In this document: positions 1 through 7,697 of the stretch, piece after piece | How the letters are laid out: every line of letters starts with the position of its first letter | How positions within the stretch are numbered: the first letter of the stretch is position 1 | Source: a virus | Direction: 5' to 3' (one strand) | DNA length: 64,000 nt | Virus record (IMG/VR): IMGVR_UViG_3300039189_000053 | Coordinates: 1-64,000 of that record | The notes under the pieces: generated by a model | Told to the model about the DNA's origin: nothing | Databases searched by the model: none | Seen by the model: only the letters and a program-made list of their open reading frames with translations | Translations under genes and position numbers: made by a program

Positions 1-2187
1 ATCGTACACAGTCGGAGTGAACGCCAGAGTACCGTCTTCTGAACGCATCTTGTTAAACGTCAGAGACTGGATCACCGCTTCATCAATGAATGTCTCACCA
101 GTACCGCTATCAATGATAAACGGGAAAGTTTTCTGTCCTAGCTTACCCACCCAAAAGGTATCCACATCAAAGCCTGCATCTACTAGGCCTGTACTTTCAT
201 TTGCGCCTATACCCAAGCCACCTTTGATAATCCCTTGTGTAGAGTCATTAGGGTCAATCTGTACCTTCAATGTGTACATAGATTGAATGTCACCTAACGC
301 ATCACGGTAAGAAGTCATCTTCTGTTGAACAGACCCTGACCCACCTTCACCGTCGTCTATCTGCACGCCTTTCACAGCTTCCGACAGTGCCTGTAGTTCA
401 AGCCAGACACCGCCACTCGTCGCTTCACAAAGCGCCTTGGAATCTACCGTAGAGTCCGGTGCCCCATTGACCATGCAGAAACCGATACGGGACGTGTTGT
501 TTTCCTCTATGGACGCTGCTACTTGTGCCGAGGTTGTTAGATCCAACGGCGACCATGCCGACCCGTTCCAGGTGTAGCCTTTATCGTTATCATCGCTGTC
601 AAACCACATATCCCCGACATTCTCAGCCGTAGGTGTGGTGGCCTGTCGAAACACGTTAAGCCCTGTCTGAGCGTTTACGTCTACCCAGGTTGAGCCTGAC
701 CAACGATACAGTCGATTCTTGTCGTTGGTTTTGATCCACAAATCACCCTCATTTTCGGGAGTGGGTGCCGTGCTTTGGAAAAAAGTTTGAACCCTTTTTC
801 TAATCGAGGCTTCGACAGTTTCTTGCAGCGTAGCCCGGGCCTGACTTGCAGAACTGGCTGTCTCATAGCTCTGCAGCGCCGTTGAGATGGCACCGTCGTA
901 ATCTGACTGAATGCCTTGTTTTAACGTTGCTCTGGCAGAAGCTGCGTCCACCGCAGTTTCGTAATCTTCCAACGCCGTCGAGATAGCCTGATCGTATTGA
1001 GTCTGGATTGTGGTAGTCAGTGACGCCCTTGCCTGCTCAGCTTCTGACGCCGTTTCGTAGGACGTCAGAGCTGTTGCTATAGCCTGGCCATAGTTCGTTT
1101 GAAGCGTTGTCTGCAGCGATGCACGCGCCTCGCTTGCTTCTACAGCCGTTTCATAGTCCTGCAAGGCAGTTGCCCGGTCCTGGCCTACTGAAGCCTCAAT
1201 AGCCTGACGCAATGCTGCACGGGCACTGACAGCATCGGACTCCGTTTCATAGCTGGTCAGTGCCGTGGCAATCGCTTCATTGTAATTGGTCTGGATCGCA
1301 CTCTGCATAGCAGCGCGTGCCTGTTCCGAAGTCGTTGCGGTTTCATAGCTTTGAAGGGCCGTGGCTACATGCCCCTCGTAATCCGACTGGATCGCTGTCT
1401 GCAACGCTGCTCGGGCAGCGTCTGCATCCACAGACGTTTCGTAGGCCTCTTCAATGGACGCCAGGTTTTCATTAACCGCTGCTTGATACGCCGTAATTTG
1501 CTGAGCCAGTGCTGAATCTGCATTAGCACGGACAGTGCTTTCTGATTGAATCAACGCCGCGTTGTCATCGGCCTGGGCAGCCAGTGTATTGATCTGCTGA
1601 AGCTGGGCTGAGTCTTCCGTATCCAAGCGAGTTACCTCGCTCTGTAGAAGGGAACCAACGCCATCCAAACCGGTGTCAATCCGAGCAATGTCCACACCCA
1701 GGTCATCCAACGCTTCAACGCGATCCAACTTTTCCAGCTCAACCATTTCTTCAACAAGCCCAATGCGGGCTATATCTGTTCGCAAGGCATCGGCCAAAGA
1801 GCTTTTATTGATTCTTCCGGAAATTAACTCAATGGTTTGTTCAATCGTTGGTCGAGCAACTGCACTGGCTGGACCGATAAAGTCACCGATCGTACCGTTC
1901 ACTGAAACAATCTGAATCCAGTAGTAGTACGTGATGTTCTGACTGGGATTGACCTTGTCGTAAAAATACTCGCCAGAAGCTCTACGCAACTTTACCCGCG
2001 TGGCTGGATCAGCATTGGTGCTGCGGTACACGTTTGTATACGCCACCGCAAAACTGTTGAGTTCCGGGTAAGTCCAAAACACATCAATACCACCAAACGC
2101 CGGTACCGCATTCAATATCGAGTTATTTAAATCAGGATCACCAGGCTGGGGAAAGTTACCCGTACCTGTTCCACAAAAACTAGCCAT
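1..2187 (-). CDS. tail fibre / tail tip protein, 3' end cut by window edge
   Basis: The frame is open from the ATG at 2187 (starts MASFCGTGTGNFPQ) to the left edge, 729 codons, so the C-terminus is missing. The first 110 residues look like a fibronectin-III-type domain (VFWTYPELNSFAVAYTNVYR ... YYYWIQIVSVNG), as in the distal part of lambda J-type tip proteins. Then comes a long helical region rich in Ala, Gln and Glu, including six exact-length 32-residue repeats. After the repeats are two similar short blocks (EGDLWIKTNDKNRLYRWSG and VGDMWFDSDDNDKGYTWNG) typical of phage fibre proteins, and then the start of another globular domain. It probably forms a trimeric fibre contacting the host receptor. 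It is divergent from thyX, so it likely ends a late minus-strand unit that continues outside the window. The fibre call is firm, the receptor unknown. Confidence 0.8.
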   Translation of the reverse strand, partial: MASFCGTGTGNFPQPGDPDLNNSILNAVPAFGGIDVFWTYPELNSFAVAYTNVYRSTNADPATRVKLRRASGEYFYDKVNPSQNITYYYWIQIVSVNGTIGDFIGPASAVARPTIEQTIELISGRINKSSLADALRTDIARIGLVEEMVELEKLDRVEALDDLGVDIARIDTGLDGVGSLLQSEVTRLDTEDSAQLQQINTLAAQADDNAALIQSESTVRANADSALAQQITAYQAAVNENLASIEEAYETSVDADAARAALQTAIQSDYEGHVATALQSYETATTSEQARAAMQSAIQTNYNEAIATALTSYETESDAVSARAALRQAIEASVGQDRATALQDYETAVEASEARASLQTTLQTNYGQAIATALTSYETASEAEQARASLTTTIQTQYDQAISTALEDYETAVDAASARATLKQGIQSDYDGAISTALQSYETASSASQARATLQETVEASIRKRVQTFFQSTAPTPENEGDLWIKTNDKNRLYRWSGSTWVDVNAQTGLNVFRQATTPTAENVGDMWFDSDDNDKGYTWNGSAWSPLDLTTSAQVAASIEENNTSRIGFCMVNGAPDSTVDSKALCEATSGGVWLELQALSEAVKGVQIDDGEGGSGSVQQKMTSYRDALGDIQSMYTLKVQIDPNDSTQGIIKGGLGIGANESTGLVDAGFDVDTFWVGKLGQKTFPFIIDSGTGETFIDEAVIQSLTFNKMRSEDGTLAFTPTVYD
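841..1416 (-). repeat. six tandem 96-bp (32-residue) repeats in the tail fibre
   Basis: An anchor (tttcgta or tttcata, reading YET in the protein) recurs at 861, 957, 1053, 1149, 1245, 1341 and 1437, exactly 96 bp apart each time. In protein this gives six full units beginning ARAxLQ and containing ATALxSYETA, flanked by partial copies on each side. The DNA copies have diverged while the length has not, which points to selection on a helical or coiled-coil spacer of fixed pitch rather than recent slippage. Confidence 0.93.
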
Positions 2188-2247
2188 AAATAAACCCCAA
2201 ATTCCTAAGAATGGGAAAAATTGTACTGATAAAGTACGCGACTTTTC

Positions 2248-2262
2248 TTATTTATTAACCCA
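2248..2262 (+). promoter_or_regulatory. candidate middle promoter, TTATTTATTAACCCA
   Basis: This AT-rich 15-mer sits 28 bp upstream of thyX. It matches the element at 7688-7702 upstream of the exonuclease gene in 14 of 15 positions. Both stand before plus-strand metabolism or replication genes that N4-type phages transcribe with RNAP1/RNAP2, whose promoters are AT-rich around the start site. The promoter role is inferred from the repeat and its placement. Confidence 0.45.
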
Positions 2263-2290
2263 ACCAAAAAACTAACAGGACTCTATTTGT

Positions 2291-3019
2291 ATGAAAGCCG
2301 AACTCATTGACCACATGGGAAATGATTTAACCGTCGTCAACGCAGCCAGAGTATCGTTCTCTGCTGTTTCAAATGAACTCAGTGGGAAAGACATTGGCCT
2401 GATTAACTTCCTGGCCCGTGGTTGTATGTCTGGTGACTGGAACAACATGCTTGATGCTGTAGAAGCTGGTATGACAGTGACTGAAGCAGAGGACTTGCTG
2501 AAGCACGTCAAGAACATGCCCACCCATTGGACACCGTTCTCCCACGCCATGATTACCATGCGGGAAACCGTTCCGATCTTCATTGCACGCCAGCGCTTCA
2601 AGCACACGATCGGCTTCACGTACAACGAAGTAAGTCGTCGTTATGTGGATGATGCTCCGGAGTTTCATACTCCCAAAGAGTGGCGTTCTCGTCCTGTTGG
2701 AGGCATTAAACAGGGTAGTGATGGCGTGCATCCAGATAATGATTATTTTCGTAGTCAATACGCAAGCTTTTCCGAAGCAGCACACACTCTGTATGCCAGC
2801 CTGATTGAAGACGGTGTAGCACCGGAACAAGCCCGTATGGTTCTACCCCAATCTATGCTCACCACTTACTGGGTCACCGGTTCGTTGTATGCTTGGGCCA
2901 ACGCCTACATTCAAAGAAGCGATCCCCACGCTCAAGTTGAAATACAGCAACTCGCTGCTCAATGGGACACGATCATAAAACCCCTCTTTCCAGAATCATG
3001 GAAAGCTTTAACAAAGTAA
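2291..3019 (+). CDS. thyX: flavin-dependent thymidylate synthase ThyX
   Basis: This enzyme makes dTMP from dUMP with methylene-tetrahydrofolate, FAD and NADPH, and acts as a tetramer in the cytoplasm. At 242 residues it has the usual family length. The signature region is seen as RQRFKHTIGFTYNEVSRRY: the family motif RHR-x7-S is here RQR-x7-T, followed by the conserved NExSRRYV. An upstream segment (HVKNMPTHWTPFSHAMITMR) matches the usual H-x-S-P-x-x-H-type dUMP/FAD region. It is the first gene of a plus-strand dNTP block with nrdB and nrdA, and dCMP deaminase and dUTPase elsewhere in the genome would feed it dUMP. The start at 2291 gives the normal N-terminus MKAELIDHMG. Identity is secure; the changed signature residues are noted as odd. 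Confidence 0.93.
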   Translation: MKAELIDHMGNDLTVVNAARVSFSAVSNELSGKDIGLINFLARGCMSGDWNNMLDAVEAGMTVTEAEDLLKHVKNMPTHWTPFSHAMITMRETVPIFIARQRFKHTIGFTYNEVSRRYVDDAPEFHTPKEWRSRPVGGIKQGSDGVHPDNDYFRSQYASFSEAAHTLYASLIEDGVAPEQARMVLPQSMLTTYWVTGSLYAWANAYIQRSDPHAQVEIQQLAAQWDTIIKPLFPESWKALTK

Positions 3020-3060
3020 TCCTCACAATAGGTTTTCAAAGTCGGTAGCCTTACTTCCCC

Positions 3061-3088
3061 CTTGAGATCAAGTAGCACTGATCTCAAG
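3061..3088 (+). other. perfect 10-bp hairpin between thyX and nrdB
   Basis: CTTGAGATCA at 3061 and TGATCTCAAG at 3079 are perfect inverted repeats around an 8-nt loop, 25 bp upstream of the nrdB start. No run of T follows, so it is not a textbook terminator. It could stabilise the 3' end of the thyX message or modulate nrdB translation. Confidence 0.7.
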
Positions 3089-3112
3089 TTACATTCTGCA
3101 TTAGGAGCTTTA

Positions 3113-4132
3113 ATGTCTACACCCAAAGTAAAAACTCAAATACGCACAAAGAAGACCGCATACACAGTGGATTACCCACAAGCAATAGCCGCCGCAAGGC
3201 GTCAGTTCTCCACTTTGTGGAGTGCTGAAGAACTTGGCGTAGAGAAAGACGAAAACGACATCCGAACCATGATTACTGACGGCGAGCGTCACGGCATGAT
3301 CACCGTACTCAAACTGTTTACCCAGTATGAGTTGGAGATTGGTGCCGAGTTTTGGTCGGGTAAGTTCACTCGCTTGTTCCCGCGTCCTGACATTCAACGT
3401 GCGGCCAATGCTTTTGCGTTTACAGAGTTGAACAGTCACGCACCGTTCTACGATCTCATCAACAAAACGCTGAACCTGGCAACCGATGAGTTCTACGACT
3501 CGTGGAAAGAAGACCCCGTACTGGCGGACCGTATCAACTTTGTAGAGGAACACTTGGAAACCCAAGACCCTTACAAGTGCCTGGCTGCGTTCAGCTTTAT
3601 GGAAGGCGCAGTACTGTATTCCAGTTTTGCTTACCTCAAGTCATTCAACGTTGGCGGTCACAATATGATCCCTCACGTTGCAGCCGGCATTGATGCGTCG
3701 TGCAAAGAAGAACACAGCCACTTTCAATTCAGTTCATGGACGTATCGCCAGCTCATGCTGGAAGAGACCGACCTTGGCTTGATTGGTGATGACGAAAAGG
3801 CTCACATGGAAACCATGTGTCTTGACATAGCCCGCACCGTTTATGAACACGAACGCCTCATTGTTGACAAGATTTTTGAGCAAGGCGGTATCCGTACCAT
3901 CACCAAAGAAGAAATCATGCACTTCATACGCAACCGCGTTGACGTGGTGTTGCAAGGACTTCACTGCCCCAAACTGTTTAACGACGAAGACGGTGTGGTT
4001 ACCGAATGGTTTTACGATGCCCTATCCACGTACAAGTACGCCGATTTCTTTGCCAACAATCAGATCCAGTACGTCCGTAACTGGAATAAATCCGATCTAG
4101 TATTTCAATCCAACGCACTGGAGATGGTATGA
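3113..4132 (+). CDS. nrdB: class I ribonucleotide reductase small (radical) subunit NrdB
   Basis: This is the diiron subunit that generates the radical needed by NrdA to convert ribonucleotides to deoxyribonucleotides. It has 339 residues, near the family norm. Visible ligand regions are FTELNSHAPFY (Glu-x3-His, phage-type, with the aromatic radical region next to it), FMEGAVLYSSF (Glu) and CKEEHSHF (Glu-x2-His). The start at 3113 (MSTPKVKTQIRTK) is chosen because AGGAG lies 5-8 bases upstream; an upstream TTG would run through the hairpin. Its TGA overlaps the ATG of nrdA, so the two subunits are translationally coupled. Confidence 0.95.
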   Translation: MSTPKVKTQIRTKKTAYTVDYPQAIAAARRQFSTLWSAEELGVEKDENDIRTMITDGERHGMITVLKLFTQYELEIGAEFWSGKFTRLFPRPDIQRAANAFAFTELNSHAPFYDLINKTLNLATDEFYDSWKEDPVLADRINFVEEHLETQDPYKCLAAFSFMEGAVLYSSFAYLKSFNVGGHNMIPHVAAGIDASCKEEHSHFQFSSWTYRQLMLEETDLGLIGDDEKAHMETMCLDIARTVYEHERLIVDKIFEQGGIRTITKEEIMHFIRNRVDVVLQGLHCPKLFNDEDGVVTEWFYDALSTYKYADFFANNQIQYVRNWNKSDLVFQSNALEMV

Positions 4133-5820
4133 GCGTAACGTACGAACAGTTAAGCGCAGAACGCAAAGCAGGACAGGCCACAGGCACTTTCCCTGACTGG
4201 TACACCACACAAGCTTACCAAATGTTCCAAGCCAAGTACGCAGTGCCTGGTGAGAGTGGTTTACGTGACCGTCATCAAACGATCGCAAACACTCTATCCA
4301 AGTACATGCCTAACGCAGAAGCCTGGTCCAAGAGCTTTATGGAGATCATGTGGAAGGGCTGGTTCAGTCCTGCGTCACCTGTTCTGGCCAACACAGGTAC
4401 AGACCGTGGTTTGGTCGTGTCCTGTTCTGGACAATACATCGGTGACTCTGTGGACAGTTTTTACACAAACGTCCACGAAGCCGCCATGTTGTCTAAGATG
4501 GGCTTTGGTTGCTCGGGCTACTTTGGAGATGTACGTCCCAGAGGCACTGACATCAGCGTAGGAGGCAAAGCGTCTGGCGTTGTGCCGGTTATACAAGACT
4601 TCGCCACCATGGCGTCCAAGGTCTCTCAGGGCAGTCAGCGACGAGGTAGCTTTGCGTCTTACCTTCCCATCGACCATGGCGACTTTCACGAGCTACTGGA
4701 ACTGATGGAAGCTGAACCAGATGGCCTTAACCTGGGCTGGAATGTCTCAGACGCCTTTGTTGAACGTTTGAAGACCGGTGACAAAGACGCCAACGCCCGT
4801 CTGATTGCGGCGCTGTACGCCAAGCTGGTGACCGGCCGCGGTTATTTCTTCAAACCTGACGAAGCCAACCGGCACCGGCCGCAGGTGTACAAAGACCTGG
4901 GCCTGGACATCAAAGCCTCTAACCTGTGCAGTGAAATCATGCTGCACTCGTCAGAAGACCTGACGTACACCTGTGTACTGTCTTCGATGAACCTGGCCAA
5001 GTGGGACGAATGGAAAGATACGGACGCTGTGTACATCGCTACGGTCTTTCTCGACTGCGTTGTGTCGTACTTCATGGATCAGAGTGAAGGCATCCCAGGC
5101 CTTGAGAAAGCCCGCAAGTTTACCGAGAAAGGTCGAGCCATTGGTTTGGGTGTCATGGGCTTCGGTACTTACCTACAGAGCCAGATGATTCCGTTTGAGT
5201 CTGTGCAAGCTCACATGCTGAACAACAAGATCTTCAAGAAGCTCCACGATGAGTCTCTGCGGGCCACACAGTTCCTGGCACAGACACTGGGCGAACCAGA
5301 GTGGTTGGTAGGGTATGGTCAACGAAACACACACAGGACAGCTCTGGCGCCCACAAAGTCCACAGCGTTGCTGATGGGTGGCGTATCCGAATCGGTCTTC
5401 CCAGACCCAGGCATGGTGTTTGAAATGGGGTCGTCTGCCGGTGGCATGAAACGCATCTCCAGTGTGTTTTACAAACTCATGAAAGAACGCGGGCAATACA
5501 GCAAGGAAGCCATTAAAGATATAAACCAGAACATCGGATCAGTGCAGCATCTGAGCTGGCTTACGGATGACGAAAAGATGGTGTTCAGAACATCCTTTGA
5601 AGTGGATCAGGAAACCATTTTACGCTACGCGAGTATGCGCCAAAAGTGGATATGCCAAGGTCAGAGCCTGAACTTCTTCGTGTCGGAAGACGGAGATGAG
5701 AAACGGATTGCACGTCTGCATTCCAAAGCTCTACTCGATCCAAACATTCTGAGCCTCTATTACATCTACTCACGCAGTGGTGTGGTGATTAACGATGAGT
5801 GTGTGGCCTGTGCTGCCTAA
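4129..5820 (+). CDS. nrdA: class I ribonucleotide reductase large (catalytic) subunit NrdA
   Basis: This subunit holds the active site that reduces ribonucleoside diphosphates. At 563 residues it is short because it lacks the N-terminal ATP-cone that sets overall activity by dATP, so it should not be feedback-inhibited by dATP; this is common in phage enzymes. Key motifs are present: VVSCSG (first active-site Cys), NLCSEI (Asn-x-Cys-x-Glu triad), ALAPTKST (substrate phosphate loop), LSLYYIYSR (Tyr pair of the radical path) and a C-terminal DECVACAA with a Cys-x-x-Cys tail for re-reduction. It overlaps nrdB by four bases. The gene looks complete, which makes the reductase-like fragment just downstream (5969-6181) odd. 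Confidence 0.95.
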   Translation: MSVTYEQLSAERKAGQATGTFPDWYTTQAYQMFQAKYAVPGESGLRDRHQTIANTLSKYMPNAEAWSKSFMEIMWKGWFSPASPVLANTGTDRGLVVSCSGQYIGDSVDSFYTNVHEAAMLSKMGFGCSGYFGDVRPRGTDISVGGKASGVVPVIQDFATMASKVSQGSQRRGSFASYLPIDHGDFHELLELMEAEPDGLNLGWNVSDAFVERLKTGDKDANARLIAALYAKLVTGRGYFFKPDEANRHRPQVYKDLGLDIKASNLCSEIMLHSSEDLTYTCVLSSMNLAKWDEWKDTDAVYIATVFLDCVVSYFMDQSEGIPGLEKARKFTEKGRAIGLGVMGFGTYLQSQMIPFESVQAHMLNNKIFKKLHDESLRATQFLAQTLGEPEWLVGYGQRNTHRTALAPTKSTALLMGGVSESVFPDPGMVFEMGSSAGGMKRISSVFYKLMKERGQYSKEAIKDINQNIGSVQHLSWLTDDEKMVFRTSFEVDQETILRYASMRQKWICQGQSLNFFVSEDGDEKRIARLHSKALLDPNILSLYYIYSRSGVVINDECVACAA

Positions 5821-5831
5821 CCCCTGATGAG

Positions 5832-5878
5832 TAACCCCGTAGCGGATTAGGCGCCAGCCGGTTCCGCGTTCGGGGTTA
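5832..5878 (+). repeat. inverted repeat after nrdA
   Basis: TAACCCCG at 5832 and CGGGGTTA at 5871 are perfect inverted repeats, with further pairing inside (CGG with CCG). They begin 12 bases after the nrdA stop. The RNA hairpin may protect the 3' end of the nrd message; only weak T-richness follows, so a terminator is possible but not clear. Confidence 0.6.
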
Positions 5879-5912
5879 ATTTATACGTTAATACGTATAT
5901 ATTGTATTTACA

Positions 5913-5969
5913 CACGACTTACCCTACGCCCTACGCCCTACGGCTACGCCTCGGGCTCGGTAAGTCGTG
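5913..5969 (+). repeat. 11-bp perfect inverted repeat around CTACGC repeats
   Basis: CACGACTTACC (5913-5923) and GGTAAGTCGTG (5959-5969) are perfect inverted repeats. The 35 bases between them contain four copies of a CTACG unit (CTACGCC, CTACGCC, CTACGG, CTACGCC). The right arm ends where similarity to a reductase C-terminus begins. This is the anatomy of a small mobile hairpin element or a rearrangement scar. Confidence 0.75.
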
Positions 5970-6181
5970 CCAAGAAGTTCGCCCGGAACTACTTTGACGA
6001 CGACCTGCAAACCATGACGGATTGCCTCAAGGACTGCTACAACCTGCACAAGTGGGAAACCATCAAGCTCACCCTTGAACCCATCAACTTCACCGAAGCC
6101 ATGAGTAAACAGGAATACACGGAAGTGGCCACCATGGGCGCTCAAGCCTGTGCTGGTGGTTCCTGTGAAGTGGGCTTCTAA
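5969..6181 (+). pseudogene. orphan C-terminal tail of a second ribonucleotide reductase
   Basis: A frame open from 5843 and ending at 6181 reads ARNYFDDDLQTMTDCLKD ... TMGAQACAGGSCEVGF. The end, CAGGSC, is a Cys-x4-Cys tail like those that re-reduce class Ia NrdA (E. coli ends CESGACKI) and class II reductases. The complete NrdA upstream has a different Cys-x-x-Cys tail, so this is not its own C-terminus. There is no good start: the first in-frame ATG is at 6014, without a ribosome binding site. It is probably what remains of a replaced reductase gene, the rest lost at the inverted repeat on its left. A short functional peptide cannot be ruled out. Confidence 0.5.
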
Positions 6182-6430
6182 AAGGGAAACCGTTTTCACC
6201 CCACGCCACGAGTACCAAGGAGATGAGCGTAGCGAATCGACGCCGGTGCGGCTGTGGCGATGGGGTGGAAAAAACAATCAATGCAATACGTAGACTACCT
6301 ACATTGTTTACATACCCTTTTTCTATACACTCCCCCGCCTTTCGCCCCTTGCCGGGTACTGGCGCCACCTCGCTACGCTGCGGTGGCTTGTACCCACGGG
6401 GCTCAAGTCGGGACCACACTTTAATTTCAC

Positions 6431-6450
6431 GCACCGTCGGTGCTCTGTGG
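6431..6450 (+). promoter_or_regulatory. 3-nt-loop hairpin followed by TCTGTGG (class II element)
   Basis: GCACC-GTC-GGTGC forms a 5-bp stem with a three-base loop, followed at once by TCTGTGG. Five other intergenic sites in this window have the same layout (10870, 39943, 45636, 48322, 58400). N4 virion RNA polymerase promoters are 5-7-bp stems with 3-base loops extruded in the DNA, so a promoter for the 14222-24358 polymerase is the leading reading. Confidence 0.5.
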
Positions 6451-6490
6451 TTTTAGAAAGATTCACTAAAGTTCACTGAAGGGAATCAGG

Positions 6491-6528
6491 TAAGCCGGAC
6501 GGTCCCCGCCAGGGGATCGGTCGGGTTA
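6491..6528 (+). other. long imperfect hairpin upstream of the replication operon
   Basis: TAAGCCGGACGGTCCCC pairs with GGGGATCGGTCGGGTTA around the tetraloop GCCA: 15 pairs, two mismatches and two G-T pairs counted. It is followed by ACCCTTCTATATT, not by a clear T-run. It could end transcription from the nrd block or be part of a leader RNA. Confidence 0.55.
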
Positions 6529-6536
6529 CCCTTCTA

Positions 6537-6552
6537 TATTAGGACGCTTTCA
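6537..6552 (+). repeat. 16-bp repeat TATTAGGACGCTTTCA, copy 1
   Basis: An identical 16-mer occurs at 39976-39991. Both copies are preceded by a class II hairpin and lie 14-24 bases upstream of the first gene of a plus-strand block (6576 here, 40006 there). A shared promoter or regulator site is likely; no known consensus is matched. Confidence 0.6.
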
Positions 6553-6575
6553 GCAAACTAGCGTAAGAGGCTGTT

Positions 6576-6989
6576 TTGACAGGTAATATCCCACCAATTG
6601 ACCAGATGCCTGCATTAAAGGCACAGCTTGGAAAAGCAAGATCTGATCGCGTGCGTTACGCCGGTCAAGCCAACCCCACACCTCCCATTCGGGGAGCCAG
6701 TGTGACCAACACCGTGATTGAACCCATGCAGTGCATCACACCTCACAAACCGAGTTGCCGTGTCTCTGATGTTCTGACTGGAGTAGCTCGACTTGATAGC
6801 ACTCGTATCCCTTTGAGCATCGCTCGATTGTTTACCATGTTCCAATGTGTCCCAGAATTAAATACGAGGGAAATCATGAAAATGACTGGTTTAAATAATC
6901 GCCAAGCTCAGCGATACATGCGTGCTGTTAAAATCGCTCTACCCCACCTTGAACAAATATTTGTGCACGATATAAATTGGTTTGATTAA
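6576..6989 (+). CDS. putative helix-turn-helix protein, first gene of replication block
   Basis: This 137-residue protein is of unknown function. The last 45 residues (ELNTREIMKMTGLNNRQAQR and onward) read as a helix-turn-helix: two short helices around TGLNNRQ followed by a basic RYMRAVKIALPHL helix. The N-terminal 90 residues are polar and probably loosely folded. The proposed start is TTG at 6576 with AAGAGG five bases upstream; ATG at 6606 is an in-frame alternative without a good binding site. As the first gene after a regulatory region it could control the block or bind a replication origin. Function is inference only. Confidence 0.65.
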   Translation: MTGNIPPIDQMPALKAQLGKARSDRVRYAGQANPTPPIRGASVTNTVIEPMQCITPHKPSCRVSDVLTGVARLDSTRIPLSIARLFTMFQCVPELNTREIMKMTGLNNRQAQRYMRAVKIALPHLEQIFVHDINWFD

Positions 6990-7029
6990 ATAATCGACCC
7001 ACTATCCATAAATAACGTAAAAGGTAACT

Positions 7030-7422
7030 ATGAAATCCTGCAAGACGATTGGATGTCACGCTACATTGGATACCCACACTGAAACGGATTTCTGCAATCG
7101 TTGCTTAGGCAGACCCTCTGCCAACGACGAAACGGTTCCCACAAAAACCGTAAACCAAACTTCATCCGGTAGTGATAACGACTATTGGCTCACAAAGATT
7201 ACACACCCCAAACGACTCGATCCTTACAAGGCCGAGTGTGAAGATCTCATCGAACATTTCCAAATGAGTTTCCAAGAAGGCGAAGCCTTTAAAGCCCTGT
7301 GGCGCAACGGACAGATGCGTATAGGTAACGGCAAACCAGGAGATTCACACCTGCGAAATGCTCAGAAAGTCCGACACTTCGGCACTCGCATGGAAGTCCT
7401 AGAAAAGCGAGCCCTTGAATGA
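7030..7422 (+). CDS. hypothetical protein with N-terminal zinc-binding segment
   Basis: There are 130 residues. The N-terminus has four cysteines and a histidine (CKTIGCHATLDTHTETDFCN then RCLG) that could bind one zinc. The second half (YKAECEDLIEHFQMSFQEGE, then AFKALWRNG and LRNAQKVRHFGTRM) resembles in style the small DUF3310 proteins of phage nucleotide-metabolism regions, but I cannot confirm the family. AAAGG lies before the ATG. Its stop overlaps the next ATG by four bases. Confidence 0.65.
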   Translation: MKSCKTIGCHATLDTHTETDFCNRCLGRPSANDETVPTKTVNQTSSGSDNDYWLTKITHPKRLDPYKAECEDLIEHFQMSFQEGEAFKALWRNGQMRIGNGKPGDSHLRNAQKVRHFGTRMEVLEKRALE

Positions 7423-7670
7423 CCCACCCCCAAGAGAAACGGGACTGGCTCAAAATAATCTATTTGTGGTGGTACAAGTATTTTCCCAGGTTCACAACCG
7501 GTCTTTACTTGTACACACCGCCTACCCGAAATAACCCTCCAAACTGGCAATTCATATTGCCCGGGGATGATGTGACTTTAAGAAAGGATCAGTACCTGGT
7601 TGAAGTCGAATTCTTAAACCTTTTCGGGTTGCATCTTTGTGCCAAGTTCATTTGTAAATATCACCTTTAA
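7419..7670 (+). CDS. small hypothetical protein
   Basis: This 83-residue protein is rich in aromatic residues (IIYLWWYKYFPRF) with no family I recognise. It overlaps the previous stop codon (ATGA), so it is probably translated by coupling. A terminator follows directly, making it the last gene of the short 6576-7670 unit. Confidence 0.55.
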   Translation: MTHPQEKRDWLKIIYLWWYKYFPRFTTGLYLYTPPTRNNPPNWQFILPGDDVTLRKDQYLVEVEFLNLFGLHLCAKFICKYHL

Positions 7671-7671
7671 T

Positions 7672-7697
7672 ATAACGGGATTCCCCGTTATTTATTT
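7672..7697 (+). terminator. rho-independent-like terminator
   Basis: ATAACGGG (7672-7679) and CCCGTTAT (7684-7691) are perfect inverted repeats with a 4-base loop, followed by the T-rich TTATTT. It lies directly after the 83-residue gene and overlaps the promoter-like 15-mer of the next unit. Confidence 0.7.

Larger units (their letters stand above)
6182..6575 (+). other. 394-bp non-coding, hairpin-rich region
   Basis: I see no credible gene. It holds a 13-bp stem with one bulge (6197-6209 with 6254-6267), a hairpin AAACAAT/ATTGTTT around 6270-6306, GCCACC/GGTGGC near 6371-6388, the 3-nt-loop hairpin at 6431, the long imperfect hairpin at 6491 and the 16-mer at 6537. The strongest stem, CACCCCA-CGCCAC with GTGGCG-A-TGGGGTG, also encloses GCCG-GTG-CGGC. 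The region separates the nrd block from the replication operon and probably carries promoters and RNA structure. Confidence 0.6.

Noticed and set aside
5823-5831. Hammerhead-ribozyme core motif CTGATGAG after nrdA
   Set aside because: No GAAA partner or three-stem layout follows within a plausible distance, so the match is only to the short core.
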